64,000 nt of DNA from Romboutsia timonensis (GTDB lineage Bacteria > Bacillota > Clostridia > Peptostreptococcales > Peptostreptococcaceae): assembly GCF_900106845.1 (NCBI RefSeq), contig NZ_LT629850.1, positions 33,433 through 97,432 on the forward strand, given 5' to 3'. The position numbers and the translations under genes are program-made. The notes below the pieces were generated by a model that did not search any database, was not told the DNA's origin, and was given only the letters and a program-made list of their open reading frames with translations. Of the stretch, positions 36,703-46,316 are shown piece by piece; the stretch's first letter is position 1, and each line of letters begins with the position of its first letter.

Positions 36703-37311
36703 ATGAAGGAAATGAATAAAGTTATAGTAAAAATTAATGGTTCTGAATATCCAATGGTAGGAGAGAAATCTGAACAACATATGTTAAATGTAGCAAGATA
36801 TGTTGATGAAGAAATTAAAAGAATAAGTGAAGCAAATCCTAAATTAAGCACATCAGTATTAGCTATATTATCAGCTGTAAATATAGCTAATGAACTATTT
36901 GAATGTGGTGAGGAAAATGACAAACTATCAAAAGAAAACGAAGAACTTAACAAAAAGGTTGGTACTGGTGAAGAAGAATTAAAATTAGAGATGAAGAAAT
37001 TACAATTATCTCTACAAGGCAAAGCAAAAGAAGAAGAAGACTTAAAGACAAAGATAGATGAGTTGAATAAGTTAATTGAAGAGCAAAAAAGTAAAATTTT
37101 TAAATTAGAAAGTGATATTCAATCTAAAGATAAGCAAATTGAAGAGTATAAGGTTGAAGTTAATGAACTTAAAGATTTAACTAAAATTGCTGAAGAAAAA
37201 GCTAGAGTTGCTGAGCAAATGTCTTCTAAATTCCAAAATGACGCATATAGAGTACAATTGGAAAAGATAGAGATTGAAAATGAATTAAAATTTTATAAAG
37301 CAACTAGATAA
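36703..37311 (+). CDS. zapA: Cell division protein ZapA with extended coiled coil
   Basis: 202 residues. The N-terminal ~75 are ZapA (VIVKINGSEYPMVGEKSEQHMLNVARYVDEEI ... LAILSAVNIANELFE), which binds FtsZ and bundles protofilaments. The remaining ~125 residues form a long acidic/basic coiled coil (KLSKENEELNKKV, KLIEEQKSKIFKLESDI). Canonical ZapA is ~100 residues; the extended form is common in Clostridia. TAGGGGGCG precedes the ATG. Confidence 0.9.
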   Translation: MKEMNKVIVKINGSEYPMVGEKSEQHMLNVARYVDEEIKRISEANPKLSTSVLAILSAVNIANELFECGEENDKLSKENEELNKKVGTGEEELKLEMKKLQLSLQGKAKEEEDLKTKIDELNKLIEEQKSKIFKLESDIQSKDKQIEEYKVEVNELKDLTKIAEEKARVAEQMSSKFQNDAYRVQLEKIEIENELKFYKATR

Positions 37312-37321
37312 AAAATAAATT

Positions 37322-37355
37322 AAGCCTTCAGGGGAACCTGAAGGTTTTAATTTTA
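37322..37355 (+). terminator. Rho-independent terminator
   Basis: CCTTCAGG (37325-37332) pairs with CCTGAAGG (37337-37344), loop GGAA, with A/T extension and T-rich tail. It ends pheS-pheT-zapA. Confidence 0.85.
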
Positions 37356-37408
37356 GTATTTAAGGTATATTATATAGGTAGTATAAATATGCCTTGAAGG
37401 AGGACAAT

Positions 37409-39820
37409 ATGAGAGATGTAGAATTATTAGCACCCGTTGGGTCTTTTGAAGCATTAAAAGCTGCGGTACAAAATGGGGCAAATGCAGTATACCTTGGAGG
37501 AAAAGATTTTGGAGCAAGAGCATCTGCAAATAACTTTGATAGAGATGAATTAAAAGAAGCTGTAAAATATGCTCATATAAGAGGTGTACAAGTTTTCGTA
37601 ACTACAAATACATTAAGAAAAGAAAATGAAATAGAAGATTTCTTAGAATATGCAAAGTTTTTATATGATATAGATGTAGATGCAATAATACTTCAAGATA
37701 TAGGTATGGCTAGACTTATAAAAAGAGAATTACCTGATTTTGAATTACATGCAAGTACTCAAATGGTTGCACACTCATTAGAAGATGTTAAATATTTAGA
37801 AAGTGTAGGATTTGATAGAGTAGTACTTGCGAGAGAAGTTACAGTAGAAGAAATTAAGTATATATGTGACAATTGTAAAGCAGATATAGAAGTTTTTGTT
37901 CATGGAGCATTGTGTGTATGCTATTCTGGACAATGTTTAATGAGTTCTATGATAGGAAATCGTTCAGGTAACAGAGGTAGATGTGCACAACCTTGTAGAC
38001 AAAGATATGAACTGATTGATGTATACACAGGAGAAGTTGTAAATAGCAACGGAGATTATCTACTAAGTCCAAGAGATTTAAATGCAATAGAAGAAATTGA
38101 TAAAGTAATAGATGCAGGAGTACATTCTCTAAAAATAGAAGGTAGAATGAAAAGACCAGAGTATGTTGCAACTGTTATAGATGGATATAGAAAAACTATA
38201 GATGAATATTTAGCTACAAATAAATTAAATGTTTCAGATGAAACAATAAATGATTTATATACAATATTCAATAGAAAGTTCACTAAAGGATTATTACTAG
38301 GTGATGTTGGTAAGGATATGATGAACTCACAACTTCCAAACAACCAAGGACTATATGTTGGTACAGTAGTAGATTATAATAAAAAAGCAAAAAGATTAAA
38401 AATAAAACTTGCAAATACTCTTAAAAAGGGTGATGGTATAAACCTTGGCGGCGGTACTATAGGTAGAATAATAAAAAATGGAAATATAGAAACTATAGGA
38501 TACAAAGGTGAAACTATAGAGCTTGACTTTGTTGGCGAAGCAAGAAAAGGACAGATAGTATTTAAAACATCAGATAGTGAACTAATGGATAGAGTTCAAG
38601 CTACATTTACACAAGATAAAGAATTTGTAAAAAATATAATTGATGCAAAAATTACTATAAAATTAGGTCAAAAGCCAATACTTACATTAAAAGATAGACA
38701 TAGTAATGAAGCAACTATAGAAGGTGATAAAATAGTTGAAGAAGCTATGAAGGTTGCTTTAAGTAAGGAAAAAGTAGAAACTCAACTAAGAAAACTTGGA
38801 AATACACCTTATGAATTAGACTTATTAGAAATTGAATTAGATGATAATGTTAGTTTACCAATAAGTTTACTAAATCAAATGAGAAGAGATTGTATTGAGC
38901 TTTTAGATAAAGAAAGAGTAAGTATAAAAAATAGAAAATATAAAAATAAAACAGTTAAGTATAAGCCAGTATTATATAATAGAAATAAACAACAGGGAAT
39001 TTCTGTTAAAGTTAAAAACTTAGAACAACTAGAAAGTGCATTAGAATGTGGTGTAGATAGAATATATTATGAAGATACTAACACAATAGATAAAGCTATG
39101 AGTTTAGCTATGAAGTATAATAAAAAAGTAATATACTCAGCACCTAGAATAATAAGAAATAAAGAATATAATCATTTAGCAAAAGCTAATAATGCAGGTG
39201 TAGAATCTGTACAAGTAGGAAACTACGGTTCAATAGATTACTTTAAAGATAAAAAATTAAACATAGATTACTATTTAAATGCATTTAATAGCGAAACTAT
39301 AAATTACTATAAAGAAATAGGTGCAGATACTTTATGTATATCTCAAGAGTTAAATATAAATGAGATAAAAGAAACAATAAAGTACACTGATATAAATATA
39401 GAATCTGTAGTTTATGGATATACTCCACTTATGATAACAGAATACTGTCCTATGGGAGTAATTGTTCGTGATTGTAAAAAGGATAAAAGAGTTGCTAAAT
39501 GTAAAGAAAGTATATATGCATTAAGAAATTCTAAAGGTGATGAATTTAGAGTTTCACAAGATATATTCTGTAGGAGTACAATATATAATTCAAATGTAAC
39601 TTGTATGCTAGACAACTTATATGAATTACATGAAATAGGTATAAATGTACTTAGATTAGACTTTACATTAGAAGATAAAGGTACTGTTAAAGAAGTTATA
39701 GAAGCCTATCAAGAAGTTTTATCTAATGATTATAAATTAGGAACAAAAGCTACTAAACTTTATAATAAATTAGATGAAAAAGGTACAACAGCAGGTCATT
39801 ACTACAAAGGTGTAGAATAA
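37409..39820 (+). CDS. U32 family protein with DUF3656 (RlhA-like RNA hydroxylase)
   Basis: 803 residues. The N-terminal ~300 have the U32 core (LLAPVGSFEALKAAVQNGANAVYLGG) and cysteine-rich signature (FVHGALCVCYSGQCLMSSM; GNRGRCAQPCR). A DUF3656-like middle (~375-500) and a second barrel-like half with further cysteines (TEYCPMG, CKKDKRVAKCKESIY) follow. U32 proteins with DUF3656 include E. coli RlhA, which hydroxylates 23S rRNA C2501; the old peptidase label is doubtful. ATG 37409 follows AAGGAGG; the in-frame TTG 37394 precedes that site. Confidence 0.85.
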   Translation: MRDVELLAPVGSFEALKAAVQNGANAVYLGGKDFGARASANNFDRDELKEAVKYAHIRGVQVFVTTNTLRKENEIEDFLEYAKFLYDIDVDAIILQDIGMARLIKRELPDFELHASTQMVAHSLEDVKYLESVGFDRVVLAREVTVEEIKYICDNCKADIEVFVHGALCVCYSGQCLMSSMIGNRSGNRGRCAQPCRQRYELIDVYTGEVVNSNGDYLLSPRDLNAIEEIDKVIDAGVHSLKIEGRMKRPEYVATVIDGYRKTIDEYLATNKLNVSDETINDLYTIFNRKFTKGLLLGDVGKDMMNSQLPNNQGLYVGTVVDYNKKAKRLKIKLANTLKKGDGINLGGGTIGRIIKNGNIETIGYKGETIELDFVGEARKGQIVFKTSDSELMDRVQATFTQDKEFVKNIIDAKITIKLGQKPILTLKDRHSNEATIEGDKIVEEAMKVALSKEKVETQLRKLGNTPYELDLLEIELDDNVSLPISLLNQMRRDCIELLDKERVSIKNRKYKNKTVKYKPVLYNRNKQQGISVKVKNLEQLESALECGVDRIYYEDTNTIDKAMSLAMKYNKKVIYSAPRIIRNKEYNHLAKANNAGVESVQVGNYGSIDYFKDKKLNIDYYLNAFNSETINYYKEIGADTLCISQELNINEIKETIKYTDINIESVVYGYTPLMITEYCPMGVIVRDCKKDKRVAKCKESIYALRNSKGDEFRVSQDIFCRSTIYNSNVTCMLDNLYELHEIGINVLRLDFTLEDKGTVKEVIEAYQEVLSNDYKLGTKATKLYNKLDEKGTTAGHYYKGVE

Positions 39821-39903
39821 TAAATCATATTCTAGTGCTATAATATGTAAAATTGACTATATTAAGCAAATATGATAATATTACAAAATAATAAAAGTTA
39901 AAT

Positions 39904-39935
39904 AATGCTCTGGGTATAAAATTATCCAGAGCATT
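39904..39935 (+). terminator. Hairpin after the U32 gene
   Basis: A 10-bp perfect stem (39904-39913 with 39926-39935), extendable by 3 pairs including G-U. Only AATAATTT follows, so it is a weak terminator candidate. Confidence 0.5.
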
Positions 39936-39973
39936 AATAATTTAAAAATGAAGAAATTTAAAAAATGACATTT

Positions 39974-40090
39974 TGAAATGTTTCGCCCACGCAGTGGCTC
40001 AAGCAACGGATGTGACCGAAATGCTTCGCCAACACGTTGATCAAAGTGGTAGCGAGTGTCATATCGTTGGCGATATGAGCATAGCGAATT
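39974..40090 (+). repeat. G+C-rich patch with tandem ~43-bp repeat and hairpin
   Basis: About half of these bases are G or C, against a surrounding region near 30%. Two imperfect copies begin GAAATGTTTCGCC (39974) and GAAATGCTTCGCC (40017), offset 43 bp. A perfect 7-bp hairpin CATATCG/CGATATG follows (40060-40077), then a T run at 40088-40093. It lies in the 315-bp gap between the U32 and XRE genes. It may be a small RNA gene, an intergenic repeat element or foreign DNA. Confidence 0.5.
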
Positions 40091-40135
40091 TTTTATTAAA
40101 ATAAATTCTATAAACAATGAAAGAGAGACTTAAAT

Positions 40136-41278
40136 ATGAGCAAAAAAGCATTTATAGGAAGAAAATTAAGAGAAGCTAGAATGTATAGAGGTAAAACAAT
40201 AGATGTATTAGCTAAAGAAACTAATATAAATAAAAAAGATATAATTGCATTTGAAGAAGATAAATATAAACCAACATTAGAAAATGAAATGAAGCTATCA
40301 AATGCACTAGGATTTCCAAGAGAATTCTTTAAATATGCAGACAATATAAAAATGACTATAGATTCTACACATATAAGACCAGAATGTACAATACCAAAAG
40401 TAGAGCAAATAGCTTTTAAAGAAAAATTAGCTATGACTCATAGGATATTAACATTTTTAGAAGGGTATATCCAATTCCCACAAATGAATATACCAACTGA
40501 TTTAAATAAAAATGAAGATATAGAAGAGTTAGCAACTAAGGTAAGAAGATACTGGAATTTAGGGGATGGCATTATAGGTAACATGCTAACCTTACTTGAG
40601 ATAAATGGAATAATAGTATCTGATGCTAATATAAACAAAAAAGGAGCCTTATCATTTAGTCAAAAACAAACTGTAAATGGAAATAGTAGATACTTTGTAT
40701 CTTTAGGTAATGATAAAAAATCAGCATGTACAAGAAACTATGATTTAGCATATGAATTAGCATATATAGTAGCAACAGAAGCAAACATACAATCAAAAAA
40801 ATTCTCTAAGGATGAATTTGCTTGTGCATTTTTAATGCCTAAAGAAACTTTTATACAAGATTTAAAAATGGTAAATGACTTAGAAGATTATGTTGAATTA
40901 AAGAAAAAGTGGATAGTTCCAATATCAGCTATAATATTAAGAGCATATCAATTAGGTGAAATAAGTTACAAAAAATATATGTACTTAATGAATGAAATGG
41001 ATAAAAAGGGATGGTTAAAGAAAGAACCACTAGAAGAAAATATAAAAGCTACAAGTCCGATGCTATTAAAAAAATCTATAGATGTATTAATAGATAATAA
41101 TATAATGAGTAAGGCTAGTTTAGTAATGAATTTATCAAATTGGGGATTACACTTAAATCAAGATGAAGTAGAAGTATTATTAGGATTTAAAGAAGGAAAG
41201 TTAACTACAGAAAGAAATACTATAAATAACAAAAAATCAAAGGTTACAAAAGTTAACTTTAAATCTAAAAAAAGATAA
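40136..41278 (+). CDS. XRE regulator with degenerate ImmA/IrrE domain
   Basis: 380 residues. Residues ~5-65 form a Cro/CI helix-turn-helix (GRKLREARMYRGKTIDVLAKETNINKKDIIAFEE). Residues ~130-260 align with the ImmA/IrrE (M78) metalloprotease fold, but the HExxH zinc motif is replaced by YELAY (206-210), while the later FACAFLMP segment survives. The ~120-residue C-terminus is helical and basic. It is therefore probably a non-proteolytic DNA-binding regulator or sensor. GAAAGAGAG precedes the ATG. It is followed by a small lipoprotein gene 31 bp downstream. Confidence 0.8.
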   Translation: MSKKAFIGRKLREARMYRGKTIDVLAKETNINKKDIIAFEEDKYKPTLENEMKLSNALGFPREFFKYADNIKMTIDSTHIRPECTIPKVEQIAFKEKLAMTHRILTFLEGYIQFPQMNIPTDLNKNEDIEELATKVRRYWNLGDGIIGNMLTLLEINGIIVSDANINKKGALSFSQKQTVNGNSRYFVSLGNDKKSACTRNYDLAYELAYIVATEANIQSKKFSKDEFACAFLMPKETFIQDLKMVNDLEDYVELKKKWIVPISAIILRAYQLGEISYKKYMYLMNEMDKKGWLKKEPLEENIKATSPMLLKKSIDVLIDNNIMSKASLVMNLSNWGLHLNQDEVEVLLGFKEGKLTTERNTINNKKSKVTKVNFKSKKR

Positions 41279-41309
41279 TTAAACACTTATATAGTAGTAA
41301 GAGTTTTTT

Positions 41310-41657
41310 ATGAATAAAAAAATTATAGGCATAAGTTTATTTATATTAATAATAACTTCATCTATATTTGGTTGCAGTAAATTTCAAGAAAATAATGATA
41401 CTAATTTAAATAGTATAGATAAAGATAGCATAAATCCTATATCAAAAGATACAGCTATAAATATATTAAAGGCAGAGTATGGAGATAATATATTAGTTGA
41501 AGATAAGGATATAAAATTAATAGGAGATTTATATTTCATAGATGTTTATGTTGAAGTAGTAGATAGTGATGATGGAAGTCATGAAACACATACACATAGA
41601 CAAAGCCTAGGAAATATAAAGATAGATAAATATACTGGAGAGATTATAACAGAATAG
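41310..41657 (+). CDS. Small lipoprotein, PepSY-like
   Basis: 115 residues. The signal peptide ends in lipobox IFGC (C22), so it is a membrane-anchored lipoprotein. The mature part (AINILKAEYGDNILVEDKDIKLIGDLYFIDVYVEV ... IKIDKYTGEII) has the helix-then-sheet pattern of PepSY-type domains, ending in a DKYTGEI motif common in them. An HETHTHR segment could bind metal (speculative). The ribosome site is weak (GTAAGAG). Function unknown. Confidence 0.65.
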   Translation: MNKKIIGISLFILIITSSIFGCSKFQENNDTNLNSIDKDSINPISKDTAINILKAEYGDNILVEDKDIKLIGDLYFIDVYVEVVDSDDGSHETHTHRQSLGNIKIDKYTGEIITE

Positions 41658-41677
41658 ATATAAATTATATAAAAATA

Positions 41678-41716
41678 AATGAGCTATTTGCAAATTAAAT
41701 TTGCAGATAGCTCATT
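41678..41716. terminator. Bidirectional terminator between convergent genes
   Basis: A 17-bp stem (41678-41694 with 41700-41716, one G-U) with a 5-nt loop lies between the lipoprotein and pepD stops. Confidence 0.75.
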
Positions 41717-41742
41717 GTTATGTTTAACGAGAAACGTATATA

Positions 41743-43194
41743 TTAATATTGATTCATACCTTTTAATATAGCAACTAAATAATCCCAAGTACGTTTAGTA
41801 GAAGATATATTTAAATGCTCATTAGGCGTATGAACTTCAAACATATCAGGTCCAAGAGATATAGCTTGTGCATGAGGCATTTTATCTAATAATAATCCAC
41901 ATTCAAGACCAGCATGTATAGCCATTATAATTGGCTTTTTACCAGTTAATTTTTCGTAAGTTTCAACACATATTTTTTCTAATTTAGAACCTTTAGCATA
42001 CTCCCAAGCTGGATAATCACTATCTAAAATTAATTTTCCATTTAAGTTTGTAGAAAGTAGATCCATTTTATTAGTTATATCATCTTTTAATGTTTTTACA
42101 GAACTTCTAACAGCACATTCAAATGTAACTGAATTTTCAGTGGTATGAACAACACCTAAGTTTGTTGAACTTTCAACAAGACCTTCTATATCCATACTCA
42201 TAGTTTGTATTCCATTAGGTATTAAGTTTAGTAAACTAATTACATTTGTTTTTGTTTTATCATCAAATACTTTATCAACAGTAGTTTCAGTACATTCTAT
42301 ATTTATGCCTGGGTCAGAAGTACTGAATTCATGTTTAAATGTATTCATTATTTCATTTATACAATTTTTAGTTTTTTCAACATCATTTTTATCTACAACT
42401 ATTATAGCTTCACACTCACGAGGGATTGCATTGTTTTTAGAACCACCTTGAATTTTAGATAAGTCGTAATCAATACATAATAAATTTAAAAGTCTTCCCA
42501 TTAATCTATTAGAATTGGCTCTTTGTTTTATTATATCCATTCCAGAGTGTCCACCAAGTAATCCTTTTATTTCTACTAATAAAGCTTGTTTATTAGAATC
42601 AACATTAGTATACTCAGCATTTAGTTCAGATAATGCAGTAACTCCACCAGCACAACTAACTAGTAAATATCCTTCTTCTTCAGAGTCAAGATTTATTATG
42701 TATTGACCTTTTAATAGAGAGCCATCTAAAGCCATAGCGCCACTCATTCCAGCTTCTTCATCAGTCGTTATTAAAACTTCTATAGCAGGGTGTTCTAAGT
42801 TATTAGATGCAAGTACTGCCATTCCCATAGCTACAGCTATACCATTGTCAGCACCTAGAGTAGTTCCAGTTGCATATATCATATCATCTTCAACTCTTAA
42901 TTTTATAGGATCAGTAACAAAGTTATGGTCGGTATCTTTATTCTTTTCACAAACCATATCCATATGTCCTTGAAGTATTACACCAGGACAATTTTCATAC
43001 CCTTTTGTAGCAGGTTTTCTTATTATTATATTAAGAGTATCATCTTGTATAGTTTCAAGACCTAAATCCTCACCGAACTTTTTTAGATAATCACTTATAG
43101 CTTTTTCATTTCCAGAACCACGAGGTATTTGAGATATTTCTTCAAAATATTTGAAAACAAGTTCAGGCTGTAATCCATTTAAAACATTTTCCAT
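41743..43194 (-). CDS. pepD: Aminoacyl-histidine dipeptidase (Xaa-His, M20 family)
   Basis: A 483-residue cytosolic zinc dipeptidase. Metal-site segments are LQGHMDMVCEKN, GTTLGADNGIAVAMG, TTDEEAGMSGA and INLDSEEEGYLLVSCAGG. A dimerisation (lid) domain lies at ~200-390. It cleaves Xaa-His and broader dipeptides, supplying amino acids for fermentation. AAAAGGAG lies upstream on the minus strand. Confidence 0.93.
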   Translation of the reverse strand: MENVLNGLQPELVFKYFEEISQIPRGSGNEKAISDYLKKFGEDLGLETIQDDTLNIIIRKPATKGYENCPGVILQGHMDMVCEKNKDTDHNFVTDPIKLRVEDDMIYATGTTLGADNGIAVAMGMAVLASNNLEHPAIEVLITTDEEAGMSGAMALDGSLLKGQYIINLDSEEEGYLLVSCAGGVTALSELNAEYTNVDSNKQALLVEIKGLLGGHSGMDIIKQRANSNRLMGRLLNLLCIDYDLSKIQGGSKNNAIPRECEAIIVVDKNDVEKTKNCINEIMNTFKHEFSTSDPGINIECTETTVDKVFDDKTKTNVISLLNLIPNGIQTMSMDIEGLVESSTNLGVVHTTENSVTFECAVRSSVKTLKDDITNKMDLLSTNLNGKLILDSDYPAWEYAKGSKLEKICVETYEKLTGKKPIIMAIHAGLECGLLLDKMPHAQAISLGPDMFEVHTPNEHLNISSTKRTWDYLVAILKGMNQY

Positions 43195-43319
43195 AAAAAC
43201 AACTCCTTTTAGATTAAGTTAAGATAGATATTTTAAAAATAGTAAATAATATTTTTATATCACAAATAAAGTATCATTATGTATAATATAAAATAGCCAT
43301 ATAAATAGTATAATACAAA

Positions 43320-43336
43320 ATGTGTAAAATACACAT
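43320..43336. promoter_or_regulatory. 17-bp palindrome upstream of mutS2
   Basis: ATGTGT (43320-43325) and ACACAT (43331-43336) flank AAAAT. It lies 41 bp before the mutS2 start, just after a TATAAT (43309-43314), so it would sit near the transcription start. Possible operator. Confidence 0.4.
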
Positions 43337-43377
43337 AGTAAAATAGAAATAAAAAAATTAAAATTTAAGGAGGCATT

Positions 43378-45756
43378 ATGAACCAAAAATCGCTGAGAGT
43401 TTTAGAATTCAATAAAATAATTGAATTATTGAAAAGTAAAGCTTCATCTTCGTTAGGTTTAAAATATATAGAAGAGTTAGTTCCAAGTTCAGATTATGAA
43501 GAAGTTAAGTATATGCAGCAAGAAACAAGTGAAACGCAATCAATACTTACTAAAAGAGGATATGTTGGATTACAAGGAATACATGATATAGAAGATAAAG
43601 TAAAAAGAGCTGGGGTAGGAGCAAGTCTTGATCCAGGGAGTTTAATAATGATAGCAGATACTTTAAGAGCTGCTAGAACATTAAGAAATAGTCTATCAGG
43701 TAGTGATGAAGAAGATTTTAATTATCCAATAATACAATCTTTATCAAATGGATTATATGCATATAGAGAGATAGAAGATGCAATATATAATGCAATAATA
43801 AGTGAATTAGAAATATCAGATAATGCATCATCAACACTTAGAGATATTAGAAGAAGAATAGTTCAAAAGAATCAATCTATAAGATCTAAATTGAACTCTA
43901 TAATATCATCAACTACATATCAAAAATATTTACAGGATGCAATAATATCAGTAAGAGGAGATAGATTTGTCGTTCCTGTAAAAGCTGAATATAGATCTCA
44001 AGTTGCAGGGATAGTTCATGATCAATCTTCATCAGGAGCCACATTATTCATAGAACCTATGAGTATAGTTGATATGAACAATGAACTTAGACAATTAAGA
44101 CTTAGTGAACAAGAAGAAATAGAAAGAATACTTCAAGAATTATCAGGTATGGTTGGTGAAGTAAGTGAAGATTTAATATCAAATCAGGAGATACTAGGTA
44201 GACTTGATTTTGCATTTGCAAAAGGAAAATTATCAATGCAAATGAGAGGTGTAGAACCTACATTAAATAAAGATAAGTTTATAAATATAAAAAATGGTAG
44301 ACACCCATTATTAGATAGAAAAACTGTAGTACCTAATAGTGTGTATTTAGGAAGAGATTTTCATACTTTAGTTATAACTGGGCCAAATACAGGTGGTAAA
44401 ACTGTAACAATAAAAACTGTTGGATTATTTGCTCTTATGACTCAAAGTGGGCTTCATATATCCGCAGATTATGGAAGTAGCATGTGTGTATATGACAACA
44501 TATTTGCAGATATAGGTGATGAACAAAGTATAGAACAGAGTTTATCAACATTCTCATCTCATATGACAAATATTGTGTCTATATTAAAAGATGTAACTGA
44601 AAATTCTTTAGTTATATTTGATGAATTAGGTGCAGGTACAGATCCTATAGAAGGTGCAGCACTTGCTATAGCAATACTTGAAGATGTAGCTATGGCTGGA
44701 GCTAGATGTATAGCTACAACTCACTACACTGAAATAAAAAATTATGCACTTACTAAAGATGGTGTAGAAAATGCTGCAGTTGAGTTTGATTTAGATACAT
44801 TAAGTCCTACTTATAAATTATTAATAGGTGTTCCAGGTAAATCAAATGCCTTTGAAATATCTAAAAAATTAGGACTTAGTGATTATATAATAACTAGAGC
44901 TAAGGAATTTATAGATACTGATAATATAGAATTAGAAGACATATTACAAAGTGCAGAAAAAAATAGAATAAAAGCTGAAGAAGAAAGAATAAAAGCTGAG
45001 AAACTAAGAGAAAGTATAGAAAAACTAAAGATAGAATATGATGAGAAACTTGAAAAGTTTGCAAATCAAAAAGAAAAAATGCTTGAGCAAGCAAGACAAG
45101 AAGCATTTAGAATTACTAGACAAGCAAAAGAAGAAGTAGATAATATTATAAAAGAATTAAGAAGATTAGAAGAAGAAAGAGCATCAAAAGAAAAGAACCA
45201 ACAAATAGAAGCTCTTAGAAAAGAATTAACAAGTACTATGGGAAGTTTACAGCCTACGGTTAAGAGCATGATAGTCCCTAAAGTTGCAAGTAAAGAAATA
45301 ACTGATTTGAAGGCAGGAGAAGATGTAAGAGTAATAACTTTAAATCAAGAAGGTACTGTTGTTTCTGTTGATAAGAATAAAAAAGAAGCTGTAGTGCAAA
45401 TTGGTATAATGAAAATGACACTACCATTTAAATCATTACAAAAGGTTAAAAAAGATGTTAAGAAAACTGTAACAAAATCAACTAGAAATATAATAAAATC
45501 TAAATCTGGTAACGTAAAGAGTGAAGTAGATTTAAGAGGTATGAATTTAGAAGAAGCAATTATGGAAGTTGAAAAATACCTAGATGATGCATATGTTGCA
45601 GGTCTAGAAAATGTAACAATAATACATGGTATAGGTACGGGAGTTTTAAAATCAGGCCTTCAAGATATATTAAGAAGAAACAGACATGTAAAATCACAAA
45701 GAGCTGGTCAATACGGTGAAGGTGGTGCAGGTGTAACTATAGTTACACTAAAATAA
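43378..45756 (+). CDS. mutS2: Endonuclease MutS2
   Basis: 792 residues. A MutS-type core and clamp come first, then the ABC ATPase with Walker A GPNTGGKT (335-342) and Walker B LVIFDELGAGTDPIEG. A long coiled coil (~515-640), a KOW-like segment and a C-terminal Smr nuclease domain (VDLRGMNLEEAIMEVEKYLDDA ... IIHGIGTGVLKSGLQDILRR) follow. It lacks the mismatch-recognition domain. Known roles are suppression of recombination and, in Bacillus, rescue of collided ribosomes. AAGGAGG precedes the ATG. Confidence 0.96.
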   Translation: MNQKSLRVLEFNKIIELLKSKASSSLGLKYIEELVPSSDYEEVKYMQQETSETQSILTKRGYVGLQGIHDIEDKVKRAGVGASLDPGSLIMIADTLRAARTLRNSLSGSDEEDFNYPIIQSLSNGLYAYREIEDAIYNAIISELEISDNASSTLRDIRRRIVQKNQSIRSKLNSIISSTTYQKYLQDAIISVRGDRFVVPVKAEYRSQVAGIVHDQSSSGATLFIEPMSIVDMNNELRQLRLSEQEEIERILQELSGMVGEVSEDLISNQEILGRLDFAFAKGKLSMQMRGVEPTLNKDKFINIKNGRHPLLDRKTVVPNSVYLGRDFHTLVITGPNTGGKTVTIKTVGLFALMTQSGLHISADYGSSMCVYDNIFADIGDEQSIEQSLSTFSSHMTNIVSILKDVTENSLVIFDELGAGTDPIEGAALAIAILEDVAMAGARCIATTHYTEIKNYALTKDGVENAAVEFDLDTLSPTYKLLIGVPGKSNAFEISKKLGLSDYIITRAKEFIDTDNIELEDILQSAEKNRIKAEEERIKAEKLRESIEKLKIEYDEKLEKFANQKEKMLEQARQEAFRITRQAKEEVDNIIKELRRLEEERASKEKNQQIEALRKELTSTMGSLQPTVKSMIVPKVASKEITDLKAGEDVRVITLNQEGTVVSVDKNKKEAVVQIGIMKMTLPFKSLQKVKKDVKKTVTKSTRNIIKSKSGNVKSEVDLRGMNLEEAIMEVEKYLDDAYVAGLENVTIIHGIGTGVLKSGLQDILRRNRHVKSQRAGQYGEGGAGVTIVTLK

Positions 45757-45780
45757 ATTAATACTAATAAGGTGATAGAT

Positions 45781-46227
45781 GTGATACTTGTATCAGCATG
45801 TTTACTTGGAATAAATTGTAAATATAATGGTGATAATAATAAAAATGAAAAAGTAGCAGAATATCTTAAAGATAAACAATTTATAATGGTTTGCCCGGAA
45901 CAATTAGGAGGACTATCAACACCACGTGATCCATCAGAGATTATAAGGCTAGATGGTAATGCTGTTATAGAAGGAAAAACCAGTGTAATAAACAATAAAA
46001 GACTAGATGTAACAAAGAAATTTAAACAAGGTGCTATGGAAACTTTAAAAATAGCTGATTTATATGGATGTAAAAAAGCTATATTAAAAGAGGGTAGCCC
46101 TTCATGTGGATCGAGTTTAATATATGATGGAACTTTTACAGGTAAAAAAGTATCTGGAGTAGGAGTAACAACAGCGTTGCTTAGACAAAATGGGATAGAA
46201 GTTATTAGCGAAAAGGATATAATGTAG
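45781..46227 (+). CDS. DUF523 family protein
   Basis: 148 residues. It has the DUF523 start ILVSACLLGINCKYNGDNN and the later LKEGSPSCGSSLIYDGTFTG, with conserved cysteines in both. The usual family N-terminus supports GTG 45781 (behind AAGGTGAT) over GTG 45772. Function is not established. It is probably co-transcribed with mutS2, 24 bp downstream. Confidence 0.85.
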   Translation: MILVSACLLGINCKYNGDNNKNEKVAEYLKDKQFIMVCPEQLGGLSTPRDPSEIIRLDGNAVIEGKTSVINNKRLDVTKKFKQGAMETLKIADLYGCKKAILKEGSPSCGSSLIYDGTFTGKKVSGVGVTTALLRQNGIEVISEKDIM

Positions 46228-46316
46228 ATATATAATAGTAAATAGTGTCAAATACCTTGAAAAAACTTAGAATTTGATTTACCATAAAATAATAACAAAG
46301 AGAGAGGAGCAATATA

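Noticed and set aside
39881-40117. Minus-strand 78-codon reading frame across the G+C-rich patch
   Set aside because: No ribosome site, runs through the hairpins and repeat, and the translated sequence has no protein-like pattern; more likely an accident of the repeat.
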